From the NCBI GenBank assembly GCA_017538965.1, contig JAFYHU010000073.1, forward strand, positions 1 through 64,000: a stretch of DNA of 64,000 nt, written 5' to 3'. Shown in pieces: positions 37,315 to 44,906 of the stretch (position 1 is the first letter of the stretch; every line of letters begins with the position of its first letter). The notes beneath the pieces are model-generated. The model saw nothing but the letters and a program-made list of their open reading frames with translations, had not been told where the DNA came from and searched no databases. The translations under genes and the position numbers were made by a program. This DNA is from Oscillospiraceae bacterium (lineage in GTDB: Bacteria; Bacillota; Clostridia; Oscillospirales; Oscillospiraceae).

Positions 37315-40300
37315 GCTTTACGTCTTCACAGCGGGAGGCGATTACCTGCCGGGACGGCAGCGTTCTCGTCTCGGCCGGCGCGGGAAGCGGAAAGACCCGC
37401 GTCCTGACCGAACGCCTGATGGAATACATCGATCCGAAGCTCTCCGACCGTCCGCCCGAGGACCTGGACCGCTTCCTGATCATCACCTTTACGCGTGCGG
37501 CCGCGGGCGAACTCAAAGCGCGCATCGCCGGCGCCATCGCCGCGCGCCTGCAGGAAGATCCGCAGAACGCCCATCTGCGCCTGCAGATGCTGAAGTGCCG
37601 CAGCACCGAAATCGGCACGATTCACTCCTTCTGTGCCAATCTCCTGCGCCGTTATGCCGACCTTGCCGGCATTTCGCCGGGCTTTCGCATTCTCGAGGAC
37701 GAGCGCAGCGAGCGCATGCGTCAGCAGGCGCTTGAGCGGGTGCTGGAAGCGAGCTACGAGGAAGCCGAAGAAGATTTTCTCCTCCTGGCGGACAGCGTCG
37801 GCATCGGCCGCGACGACCGCCGCCTGGCCGATCTGGTGCTGAAGCTGCACGGCGAGATGCAGAGCCATGCCCGGCCGGAGCTCTGGGCGCAGGCGCTAAT
37901 CCGGGAGGGCGAAGTCCGCCCCGCTTCGGCGCTCGAAACCCGCTGGGGAAGGGAACTGCTTCAGCAGGCGCAGGAGGAAACGGACTTCCATCTCTCACGG
38001 ATGATCGATTCCCTTGTCGACATGTCCTCCGTGGAGGCGATCTCCCGTGCCTATGCGGACAGCTTTTCCGAGACCCGGCGCGCGCTGCAGAGACTGTCGG
38101 AAGCCCTGGATCAGGGCTGGGATGCGGCAGCTGCCTGCCTCCCGATCCCGTTCCCGAGAATCAACAAGGTTGCGAACAATCCCGACCCGGCGCTGAGCGA
38201 GGAGCTCAAGGCTCGGCGGGAGGACTGCAAGAAGGCGATGGGGAAGCTGGCGAATGTCTTCAGTCAGGACGAGCAGAGCATGCTGGACGACTGGCAGCAG
38301 ACAGCCCCCGCCATGGCCACCCTGCTGCGTCTGGCGCTGAAGCTGGAGGACGAATTCAGCCGGATGAAGCACCGTCAGGATCTGCTGGACTTCAACGATC
38401 TCGAGCATCTGGCCCTGCGTGTGCTGCTCGATGACGAGGGGAACGAGACGGACGCCGCCCGCGAGATTGCCGCGAAGTACCGCGAGGTCATGGTGGACGA
38501 ATATCAGGATGTCAGCCGTGTGCAGGACCGGATTTTCCATGCCGTGAGCCGGGAAGGGAAGAACCTCTTCTTCGTCGGCGACGTGAAGCAGTCGATCTAT
38601 CGCTTCCGCCTGGCCGATCCCGGCATCTTTACCGAAAAAAGCCGCCGCTTCGGCGAGGAGGAAAACAGCCGCGGCGAACGTCTGATCCATCTGCAGGAGA
38701 ACTTCCGCTCGCACCCGACGGTGATTGACGCCGTCAACGCGGTTTTCCGCCGCTGCATGACCGAGCGCCTCGGCGATATCGACTATTGCGGAGCGGAAGA
38801 GCTGATTGCCGGTCGGCCGGACGAGACACCGGGCGAAAAGCCGGAGCTCCTCCTGATTGACCGCGGAGAATCCGAAGCCGCAGCCCTCGAGCTCGAAGCC
38901 AGGCAGGTGGCGGCCGAAATCCGCTGTCTCCTGCGAACCTGCCGCGTCCCCGCGGAAGGCGGAGACCGGCCGCTGCGCTGCGGCGATATTGCGATTCTGC
39001 TGCGCGCCGCCAATACGGTCGGCGGGCAGTTCCGGCGTGTGCTGCTCGACGAGGGCATCCCCGTTGCCGCCGGCTTCGGCGGAGACTTTTACAGCAGTAC
39101 CGAGGTGACGGCGGTCTATTCGATGCTCTGCCTGCTGGATCAGCCGCATCAGGACATCCCGCTGCTCTCTCTCCTGCGCTCTCCCTGCTTCTCCTTCAGC
39201 GCCGACCGACTCAGCCTGATCCGCGCTAAAACCCCCGACACGGACTTCTATACCGCGCTCTGTGCGTCGGAAGACCCCGAAAGCCGGCAGTTTCTTGCGC
39301 TCTACCGGAAGCTGCGTTCCGATGCGCCCGACTGCAGCCCGAAGGAACTCATCGAGCGGATCATCGAGGAACTGGACCTCTATACGCTCTGCAGCGCCAT
39401 GCCCGACGGCGAGCGCCGTCTCGGGCGCCTGGACGATCTGCGCCGCCTCGCCGAGAACTTTTCCCGGGGCGGGGAGATCGGCCTGCACCGCTTCGTGAGC
39501 TTCCTGAAGTCCGTGCAGGAGAAGGAGCGCGAGCCGCAGGGCTGCGCCATCGATGCCGACGCGGTACAGCTGCTGTCCATCCACCGCTCCAAGGGCCTGG
39601 AGTACCCGGTCGTGTTCTGCTGCGGCCTGGGGCGCCTCTTCAACCGCCAGGATCTGACGGGTGCCGTCCTGATCCATCCCGAGCTGGGCCTCGGCCCGAA
39701 GGTCACCGACAGCCGGCGCAAACTGGAGTACCCGACTGCGGCGCGGCATGCCGTGGAAAGGAGACTGAAGCGCGAAAGCCTTTCCGAAGAGCTGCGCCTT
39801 CTGTATGTCGCCATGACCCGCGCCCGCGAGCGTCTGATTCTGACCGCTTGCGTCAAAAACCCGGAAAAACTGCTCGAAGAAACCGCGCGGCTGCAGGGCT
39901 TTTCGGTGATCCCGGCGCCCTTGCTGCAGAGCGCCTCCGCGCCGCTGCCCTGGCTGCTCCCGGCAGCGCTGGACGGCTCGGCGCTCCGCCTCCGCCGCGT
40001 CGGACCTGATTTGGAAAGCATCCCGGCCTCAGCAAATACAGAAAACGATGAAAAGACGCAGCAGTGTGAAGCACTCGATCGCCTTGTCTCCGAAACCCTT
40101 CTCTGGTCCTATCCCTGGCCCGATGCTGTCTTTCAGCCTTCCAAGATCACCGCGACCGAGCTCAAGGCCGCGCAGGAACCCGACCCCGAAGCCGCCTCTG
40201 TCTTTCCGCAGCGGGCCTTCCGTCCCGGGAGCCCTCTGGACGAGAAGCTATCTGCCGCCGAGCGCGGCACGGCCATGCACCTGGTCCTGCAGCAGATCGA

Positions 40301-40742
40301 TTTCCGGAAAACCGGCAGCCTCGAAGCCATCCGGGAAGAGCTATGCCGCCTGACCGCGCAGGAGTTCCTGACCCCCGAAGAGGCCGCGACCGTGGACACG
40401 GAGCGCATCCTCCTCTTTTTCGCTTCCCCGCTGGGAACGAGAATGCGCCGGGCCGAACACTGCGAGCGCGAATTCCGCTTCTCCCTTCTCCGGACAGGGG
40501 ACGGTTCTCTGTCTGCTCTTCTGCAGGGCAGTGTCGACTGCTTCTTTGAAGAGGACGGCGGCCTCGTCGTGGTCGATTACAAGACCGACCGCGTGGAAAC
40601 GGAGGAAGAGCTCCGCAGCAGGGCGGAGTATTACCGCATCCAGCTCGATACCTATGCCCTCGCCCTCGAGCGCATTTTCTCCCTGCCCGTCCGTGAAAAA
40701 ATCCTCTGCTTCCTCCGCCCCGGTAAAACGATAACCCTATAA
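37311..40742 (+). CDS. addA: ATP-dependent helicase/nuclease subunit A
   Basis: A 1143-residue UvrD-like 3'-5' helicase with a C-terminal nuclease. It shows Walker A SAGAGSGKT (residues 21-29), FTRAAAGELKARI (motif Ia), motif II VDEYQDVSRVQ near 395, motif III FVGDVKQSIYRFRLADP, motif V/VI LSIHRSKGLEYPVVF and LYVAMTRARERL, and the nuclease motif VVDYKTDRV near 1087. With AddB it processes DNA ends to Chi-like sites. It starts in the ATGA overlap with addB. Dispersed repeats follow immediately; no clear terminator other than those hairpins. Confidence 0.97.
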   Translation: MSFTSSQREAITCRDGSVLVSAGAGSGKTRVLTERLMEYIDPKLSDRPPEDLDRFLIITFTRAAAGELKARIAGAIAARLQEDPQNAHLRLQMLKCRSTEIGTIHSFCANLLRRYADLAGISPGFRILEDERSERMRQQALERVLEASYEEAEEDFLLLADSVGIGRDDRRLADLVLKLHGEMQSHARPELWAQALIREGEVRPASALETRWGRELLQQAQEETDFHLSRMIDSLVDMSSVEAISRAYADSFSETRRALQRLSEALDQGWDAAAACLPIPFPRINKVANNPDPALSEELKARREDCKKAMGKLANVFSQDEQSMLDDWQQTAPAMATLLRLALKLEDEFSRMKHRQDLLDFNDLEHLALRVLLDDEGNETDAAREIAAKYREVMVDEYQDVSRVQDRIFHAVSREGKNLFFVGDVKQSIYRFRLADPGIFTEKSRRFGEEENSRGERLIHLQENFRSHPTVIDAVNAVFRRCMTERLGDIDYCGAEELIAGRPDETPGEKPELLLIDRGESEAAALELEARQVAAEIRCLLRTCRVPAEGGDRPLRCGDIAILLRAANTVGGQFRRVLLDEGIPVAAGFGGDFYSSTEVTAVYSMLCLLDQPHQDIPLLSLLRSPCFSFSADRLSLIRAKTPDTDFYTALCASEDPESRQFLALYRKLRSDAPDCSPKELIERIIEELDLYTLCSAMPDGERRLGRLDDLRRLAENFSRGGEIGLHRFVSFLKSVQEKEREPQGCAIDADAVQLLSIHRSKGLEYPVVFCCGLGRLFNRQDLTGAVLIHPELGLGPKVTDSRRKLEYPTAARHAVERRLKRESLSEELRLLYVAMTRARERLILTACVKNPEKLLEETARLQGFSVIPAPLLQSASAPLPWLLPAALDGSALRLRRVGPDLESIPASANTENDEKTQQCEALDRLVSETLLWSYPWPDAVFQPSKITATELKAAQEPDPEAASVFPQRAFRPGSPLDEKLSAAERGTAMHLVLQQIDFRKTGSLEAIREELCRLTAQEFLTPEEAATVDTERILLFFASPLGTRMRRAEHCEREFRFSLLRTGDGSLSALLQGSVDCFFEEDGGLVVVDYKTDRVETEEELRSRAEYYRIQLDTYALALERIFSLPVREKILCFLRPGKTITL

Positions 40743-40749
40743 ACCTTTA

Positions 40750-40820
40750 CCGTAGGGAGCGATCCCCAGATCGCTCCGCAAATAAATCCCCCGTAGGAAA
40801 CGATCCCCAGATCGCTCCGC
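40750..40820. repeat. palindrome A, copies 5 and 6 in tandem
   Basis: CCGTAGGGAGCGAT-CCCCAG-ATCGCTCCGC at 40750-40779, then CCGTAGGAAACGAT-CCCCAG-ATCGCTCCGC at 40791-40820. The second copy has two changes in the left arm that break two stem pairs. Confidence 0.8.
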
Positions 40821-40840
40821 AATCCCGCGCCCCCAGCGAA

Positions 40841-40915
40841 GGCACCGGGGACTGTCCTCTGTGTCAGCTCCCCGGTGAGAGCTGACACTGTGGGACTGTC
40901 CCCTGTGCTGAAGCG
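40841..40915. repeat. dispersed palindrome C, copy 2 (covarying stem)
   Basis: It matches 17141-17215 at 70 of 75 positions. The 10-bp core stem is GTGTCAGCTC (40861-40870) / GAGCTGACAC (40879-40888). Four of the five differences are paired changes within this stem; the fifth is in the loop. Confidence 0.85.
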
Positions 40916-40955
40916 GTCACAGAGGCAACCCCGCGCCCGCAGGCGCCCTTCCTCA

Positions 40956-40996
40956 ACGATTTTCCTGTTGAAATAGACCGGAAAATCGTCTATAAT
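40956..40996 (+). promoter_or_regulatory. promoter and putative operator of the DHH phosphoesterase gene
   Basis: TTGAAA (40968-40973), 17-base spacer and TATAAT (40991-40996). A perfect 10-bp inverted repeat ACGATTTTCC (40956-40965) / GGAAAATCGT (40980-40989) encloses the -35 box with a 14-base centre, which looks like a repressor operator. Confidence 0.7.
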
Positions 40997-41051
40997 AATT
41001 TATCCTATGAAGAAGAGAAATAAACTGACCATACAGGAGGAAACAAGCAAC

Positions 41052-41981
41052 ATGGAAGGCAAAATGAGACTCGTTACCCGCAGCGACTTTGACGGTCTGG
41101 CCTGTGCGATGATGCTCCGCGAGCTGGGTATCATCGACGACATCAAGTTCGTCCACCCCAAGGACGTGCAGGACGGCAAGGTCGAGCTGAGCCAGAACGA
41201 CATTACCACCAACCTGCCTTACGATCCGCGCGTCGCGCTGGCTTTTGATCACCATGAATCCGAAGTCGACCGTCTGAAGGCGCTCGAGACCGGCGGCAAG
41301 CTGATCATCGATCCCAATGCCCGCAGCGCTGCCCGTGTCGTCTATGACTATTACGGCGGAAAGAAGACCTTCCCCCGCGTAAGCGATGAGCTGATGGAGG
41401 CCGTCGACAAGGGCGACTCCGCTGATTTTACCCTCGACGAGATTCTGCATCCGACCGGCTGGGTCCTCCTGCATTATCTGATGGACCCGCGCACCGGCCT
41501 CGGCCGTTTCCGCAACTTCCGGATTTCAAACTACGATCTCATGATGGAGCTGATCAGCTACTGCATGGATCATAGCATCGACGAGATCCTTGAACTGCCT
41601 GATGTTAAAGAGCGCGTTGACCTCTACTTTGAGCAGAGCGACCTCTTCGAGGCCCAGCTCAGACGCATCGCGAAGGTCTATGACAAGGTCGTCGTTCTTG
41701 ACCTGCGCGAGGAAGAGATCATCCATGCCGGCAACCGCTTCATGATCTACGCCCTCTATCCCGAAACCCAGATCTCTGTCCATGTGGCCTGGGGCTTCCG
41801 GAAACAGAACACCGCCGTCATGATCGGCAAGTCCATCGTCAACAAAGGCTCCGAGGTCGATATCGGCGAGCTCTGCCTGCAGTACGGCGGCGGCGGCCAC
41901 CGCAACGCCGGCACCTGCCAGCTCGAAAACGACGAAGTCGACGCCAAACTCCCCGACATCATCCGCGCCCTCAACGCCTGA
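41052..41981 (+). CDS. DHH-family phosphoesterase (exopolyphosphatase/nanoRNase-like)
   Basis: A 309-residue protein of the DHH/DHHA1 phosphoesterase superfamily. Metal-binding residues are seen in RSDFDGLAC (Asp12, Asp14) and FDHHE (Asp66, His67, His68). The DHHA1 substrate-binding motif GGGGHRNAGTC is near residue 285. Relatives hydrolyse short RNA, cyclic dinucleotide products or inorganic polyphosphate; the exact substrate cannot be told. The ATG at 41052 follows CAGGAGGAAA by 11-12 bases. An alternative ATG at 41007 in the same frame has no ribosome site and lies only 10 bases after the -10 box. Confidence 0.88.
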   Translation: MEGKMRLVTRSDFDGLACAMMLRELGIIDDIKFVHPKDVQDGKVELSQNDITTNLPYDPRVALAFDHHESEVDRLKALETGGKLIIDPNARSAARVVYDYYGGKKTFPRVSDELMEAVDKGDSADFTLDEILHPTGWVLLHYLMDPRTGLGRFRNFRISNYDLMMELISYCMDHSIDEILELPDVKERVDLYFEQSDLFEAQLRRIAKVYDKVVVLDLREEEIIHAGNRFMIYALYPETQISVHVAWGFRKQNTAVMIGKSIVNKGSEVDIGELCLQYGGGGHRNAGTCQLENDEVDAKLPDIIRALNA

Positions 41982-41982
41982 T

Positions 41983-42016
41983 CTTCCCATCCTTTCGCTC
42001 TACCCCCGATGGGAAG
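41983..42016 (+). terminator. possible terminator after the DHH gene
   Basis: CTTCCCATC (41983-41991) pairs with GATGGGAAG (42008-42016) over a 16-base loop. No T-run follows, so termination is uncertain. Confidence 0.4.
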
Positions 42017-42057
42017 CCCGACCAACTATAACCCGTTAACGCTGCTGTTCCCCAACT

Positions 42058-42102
42058 GTCATTGCGAACCAGTGCGCACACTGGTGTGGCAATCCGTTCT
42101 CC
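42058..42102. repeat. dispersed palindrome E, copy 1 (GTCATTGCGA type)
   Basis: ATTGC-GAA-CCAGTG-CGCA-CACTGG-TGTG-GCAAT, framed by GTC and CCGTTCTCC. A partner is at 47198-47246 with a different inner stem. Elements of the type GTCATTGCGA...TGGCAATCC are known dispersed repeats in many bacterial genomes. Confidence 0.8.
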
Positions 42103-42226
42103 TTGATAGAGCAATTCGTTATCGAGTAAAAACGCGGCGCAGTAACTTTCGTGCGAGGGACTACTTTCTCTGCCGCGTAATTGCACTAATCTCCGAACGG
42201 GCTTTCAAAAGCCAAATAAAGACAAC

Positions 42227-42273
42227 AGGGACGGTTCAACTCTTGAATCAGAAAAGAGTTCAGAACCGTCCCT
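42227..42273. repeat. dispersed palindrome D, copy 3
   Basis: Outer stem AGGGACGGTTC (42227-42237) / GAACCGTCCCT (42263-42273), inner stem AACTCTT (42238-42244) / AAGAGTT (42254-42260). It is followed by TTTGTCTTGACA, whose end is the -35 box of the RAYT promoter. Confidence 0.8.
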
Positions 42274-42278
42274 TTGTC

Positions 42279-42307
42279 TTGACAACTGTTCGTCCTTGCT
42301 GTATAAT
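42279..42307 (+). promoter_or_regulatory. consensus promoter of the RAYT gene
   Basis: TTGACA (42279-42284), 17-base spacer and TATAAT (42302-42307), all consensus. It starts 6 bases after palindrome D. Confidence 0.8.
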
Positions 42308-42338
42308 GCCTGTAAACAGAGAAAAGGGAGGAATCGCC

Positions 42339-43082
42339 ATGCCCCGTACTGCCCGTGAAAAATCATCCGTCGGCCTCTATCATGTCCTCCTCCGCGGCTC
42401 GGAGGGCAGGATCATCTTCGCCGACGACGAGGACTGCTCAAGCTTTCTGGACTGCCTGCGCCGCGCCGGAGAGGGGAACAGCTTCCTCCTCTATGCCTAT
42501 TGTCTGATGGGCAGTCACGCCCACCTCCTGATAAGAGAAAATGCGGTCCCGCTCAACCAGGCCTTCAAGCGGATCGGTGCCTCCTATGCCCACTATTTCA
42601 ACGCTAAATATCACCTCAGCGGCAAACTGTTTCAGGACCGTTTCCAGAGCGAGGCCATCAACGACAATGCCCATTTTCTCGATACCATGCGCTTCATCTG
42701 CCAGAATCCGGTTCAGGCCGGCCTCAGCAAAACCATGTTCAGCTATCCCTGGCTCGGCTGCAGCGGCGTCACCGAGAGCAAGAAACTCCTGTACAGCCCG
42801 GAGGGCATGAAGGAGGAAAAACGCCGCGAACTCGTGACCTTCCTGCGCAATCCCTGCGAGTTTGAGCATCTCGAGGTTCACGGCCCCGGCCGCCTCTCGG
42901 ACGAGAGGGCCGCCAACCAGCTTCTCCGGATTGCCAACTGCCCGATCACGGAAATCTCCGCAATGGAAAAGCCGCGCCGGGATTCGATCCTCCGTACGGC
43001 GCACGATTCCGGCCTTTCCATCCGCCAGCTTTCCCGCCTGACTGGCCTCGGCAAAACCGTCGTCGAACACGCCCTAAAGTAA
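42339..43082 (+). CDS. REP-associated (RAYT/IS200-like Y1) transposase, Tyr replaced by Phe
   Basis: A 247-residue HUH single-strand transposase-like protein. The family's YHVLLRG opening, LYAYCLMGSHAHLLI with the metal-binding His60-x-His62, and HLSGKLFQDRFQSE are clear. Family members then carry RYIHxNPVKAGL, where the Tyr is the expected nucleophile; here residues 118-128 are RFICQNPVQAG, so Phe119 replaces it. The C terminus (about 215-247) is a helix-turn-helix, also usual in this group. Such proteins act on genomic palindromes rather than moving themselves. AAAGGGAGG precedes the ATG at 42339. It has its own promoter and terminator and no paired IS ends, fitting a RAYT rather than an IS. 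Confidence 0.88.
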   Translation: MPRTAREKSSVGLYHVLLRGSEGRIIFADDEDCSSFLDCLRRAGEGNSFLLYAYCLMGSHAHLLIRENAVPLNQAFKRIGASYAHYFNAKYHLSGKLFQDRFQSEAINDNAHFLDTMRFICQNPVQAGLSKTMFSYPWLGCSGVTESKKLLYSPEGMKEEKRRELVTFLRNPCEFEHLEVHGPGRLSDERAANQLLRIANCPITEISAMEKPRRDSILRTAHDSGLSIRQLSRLTGLGKTVVEHALK

Positions 43083-43107
43083 CAGCCTTCTCCCCATACT
43101 CTCTCTT

Positions 43108-43133
43108 CCTCCGCCTCCGGCGGGGGATTTTTT
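43108..43133 (+). terminator. terminator of the RAYT gene
   Basis: CCTCCGCC-TCC-GGCGGGGG forms an 8-bp stem with one G-T pair (43108-43126), followed by ATTTTTT. Confidence 0.85.
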
Positions 43134-43196
43134 CTTACTATACCTTGAAATTAAGAAAAAACTAAGAGGAATTGCCCGGCGCCAATTGAAAATCTC

Positions 43197-43225
43197 TTGA
43201 ACTCAAAAGCCAAAAGTGGTAAAAT
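43197..43225 (+). promoter_or_regulatory. promoter of the pilus gene cluster
   Basis: TTGAAC (43197-43202), 17-base spacer and TAAAAT (43220-43225), about 45 bases before the pilin-like start. Confidence 0.6.
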
Positions 43226-43268
43226 AGCATGAATAATTGTGGGGTAGTCTGCCCTTTTGGGGGTTCTG

Positions 43269-43991
43269 ATGCGTCTGAGAACAGCTGCAAAACTTCATAG
43301 CCGCTCCGGCGTCGCATGGCTGATCGGCATCGCGGTGCTGGCGGTGCTGGCGCTTTTGTTCGTGATTCTGCTCCCGACGATCCGCCATTATCAGTACGAA
43401 GCCGGAGAGGCCGGCTGCATCGCCTCGCTGGACACCGCGCGGCGGCAGCTTGCCAATGAGAGCATGCTGATCGGCCAGGTAAGCAAGGCCTCTGAAGCGC
43501 GCGACTATGTTGCCTCGGTCATGCCCGGATGGAGCGACCTCTGCCCCGGTGGCGGGACGACCTATATCGTCCCGACGGATGAGGACAATCCCCGCTGGAC
43601 CGTGATCTGCGGCATGCACGGCACCGACCGCAAACAGTGCACCCGCCTGAATGCCGACTATGTTCTCCGCCAGCTGCGCGAGAACCTGAAGAAAGCCCAG
43701 GATAATGGCGAACAGTTCCCCCAGACCCTGACTTACTTCCTGAACGGCAAAACCCGGAAGGCGACTCTTGTAACCACCGATCCGGGTGTCCGCCGCGGTA
43801 CAAACGCAACCGTCGGCATGGAAGGAACCGTCGCCTTTTACACGATCAAAGGAAGCGGCGAATCCGACTCTCTCGTCGTCAGCTCGTCGTTGAAAGTGGG
43901 AGAAATCAGCAATTTCTGGTTCGCCGATGAAGATTACTGCGCCGTCTGGTGCGCTTCCGCCGGCTGGTCCGGCGACAGCTGGTCCAAGTAA
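43269..43991 (+). CDS. type IV pilin-like protein with atypical N terminus
   Basis: A 240-residue protein with a short basic leader (MRLRTAAKLHSRSG), a single hydrophobic helix (about 15-36: VAWLIGIAVLAVLALLFVILLP) and a soluble domain with several Cys. This is the plan of a type IV (pseudo)pilin, where prepilin peptidase would cut after Gly14. Position +5 of the mature chain is Ile instead of the near-invariant Glu. The next gene is the prepilin peptidase, then pilM-N-O, which supports a pilus role. The ATG at 43269 is chosen; GGGGG lies just upstream, and a TTG at 43257 in the same frame is an alternative. Confidence 0.75.
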   Translation: MRLRTAAKLHSRSGVAWLIGIAVLAVLALLFVILLPTIRHYQYEAGEAGCIASLDTARRQLANESMLIGQVSKASEARDYVASVMPGWSDLCPGGGTTYIVPTDEDNPRWTVICGMHGTDRKQCTRLNADYVLRQLRENLKKAQDNGEQFPQTLTYFLNGKTRKATLVTTDPGVRRGTNATVGMEGTVAFYTIKGSGESDSLVVSSSLKVGEISNFWFADEDYCAVWCASAGWSGDSWSK

Positions 43992-44003
43992 GGAGGAAAC
44001 AAC

Positions 44004-44798
44004 TTGTCCATCTGGCAAAGCAGGGGAATGCTTGTTTACTTCGGCTGTGTTGCCTTCGCCCTCGGCGCAGTCTTCGGCTCCTTCCTGAATTGTGCCGCCT
44101 GGCGTATCACCCACGGCGAAAGCGTCATGAAAGGCCGCAGCCACTGTCCCCAATGCGGGCATGTTCTGAGCCCGCGGGAACTGATCCCGATTTTCAGCTG
44201 GCTCTTTCAGCGCGGCCGCTGCCGCAGCTGCGGCGGGAAAATCCCGGCCCGCTACCCGCTGACCGAACTGATTTTCGGACTGCTGACGCTCCTGTGCCTC
44301 CTGCGTTTTGACCTCACCTGGCTCTGCCTGCGCAACTGGGTCTTTCTCTGCTGCCTCTTCGTCCTAACTCTGACCGATCTGGACGATTATCTGATCCCGG
44401 ACAGCTGTCTCATTATCGCGGCAGTCGCCTGGCTGATCGGAGCCCTCCTGATGCGGACGCCCTGGCAGGAGATGCTGAAAAGCCTGCTCGCCGGTCTTCT
44501 GTTCGGCGGCGGCATCCTCGGCGTTTCGCTCCTGATGGATCGCCTCCTTCAGCGTGATAGCCTCGGCGGCGGTGACATCAAGCTCTTTGCGGTCTGCGGC
44601 CTTTACCTCGGCTTTATCGGCACTCTGTTTACCGTTATGCTTTCCTGCATTCTCGGCCTTGCCTTTGCCGCCCTGCGAAAGCGGATGAACCCGGACGGAA
44701 AAAAAGAATTTCCCTTCGGCCCGTCCATCGCCGCTGCCGCCGCCCTGATGCTCCTCTACGGAGAACCCCTTGTAACCTGGTACACATCCCTCTTCTGA
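44004..44798 (+). CDS. pilD: prepilin peptidase (A24 family)
   Basis: A 264-residue membrane aspartyl protease that removes the leader of prepilins, and in many members also N-methylates the new end. The N-terminal zinc motif C48-x2-C51 ... C73-x2-C76 is intact, indicating the bifunctional form. Catalytic Asp residues lie in LTDLDDYLIPD (about 125) and GGGDIKL (191). About eight membrane segments. The start is TTG at 44004 after AAGGAGGAAA, 12 bases behind the pilin-like gene. Confidence 0.95.
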   Translation: MSIWQSRGMLVYFGCVAFALGAVFGSFLNCAAWRITHGESVMKGRSHCPQCGHVLSPRELIPIFSWLFQRGRCRSCGGKIPARYPLTELIFGLLTLLCLLRFDLTWLCLRNWVFLCCLFVLTLTDLDDYLIPDSCLIIAAVAWLIGALLMRTPWQEMLKSLLAGLLFGGGILGVSLLMDRLLQRDSLGGGDIKLFAVCGLYLGFIGTLFTVMLSCILGLAFAALRKRMNPDGKKEFPFGPSIAAAAALMLLYGEPLVTWYTSLF

Positions 44799-44811
44799 TC
44801 CTCTCCCGTCT

Positions 44812-44897
44812 TTGAACTTTAAACTCCGATCTTTAATCCGAAATCTCCCGTCTCTCCACTCTCCACTCTCCACTCTCAACTCTCAACTCTAAAAAGG
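44812..44897. repeat. TTTGAACTTTAAAC motif and short tandem repeat
   Basis: TTTGAACTTTAAACTCCGATC at 44812-44832 resembles motifs at 10362, 17239 and 18270. At about 44853-44891 there are five to six units of a 7-base repeat, CTCTCCA turning into CTCTCAA. Both are between pilD and pilM. Confidence 0.65.
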
Positions 44898-44906
44898 GGT
44901 TTTCAT

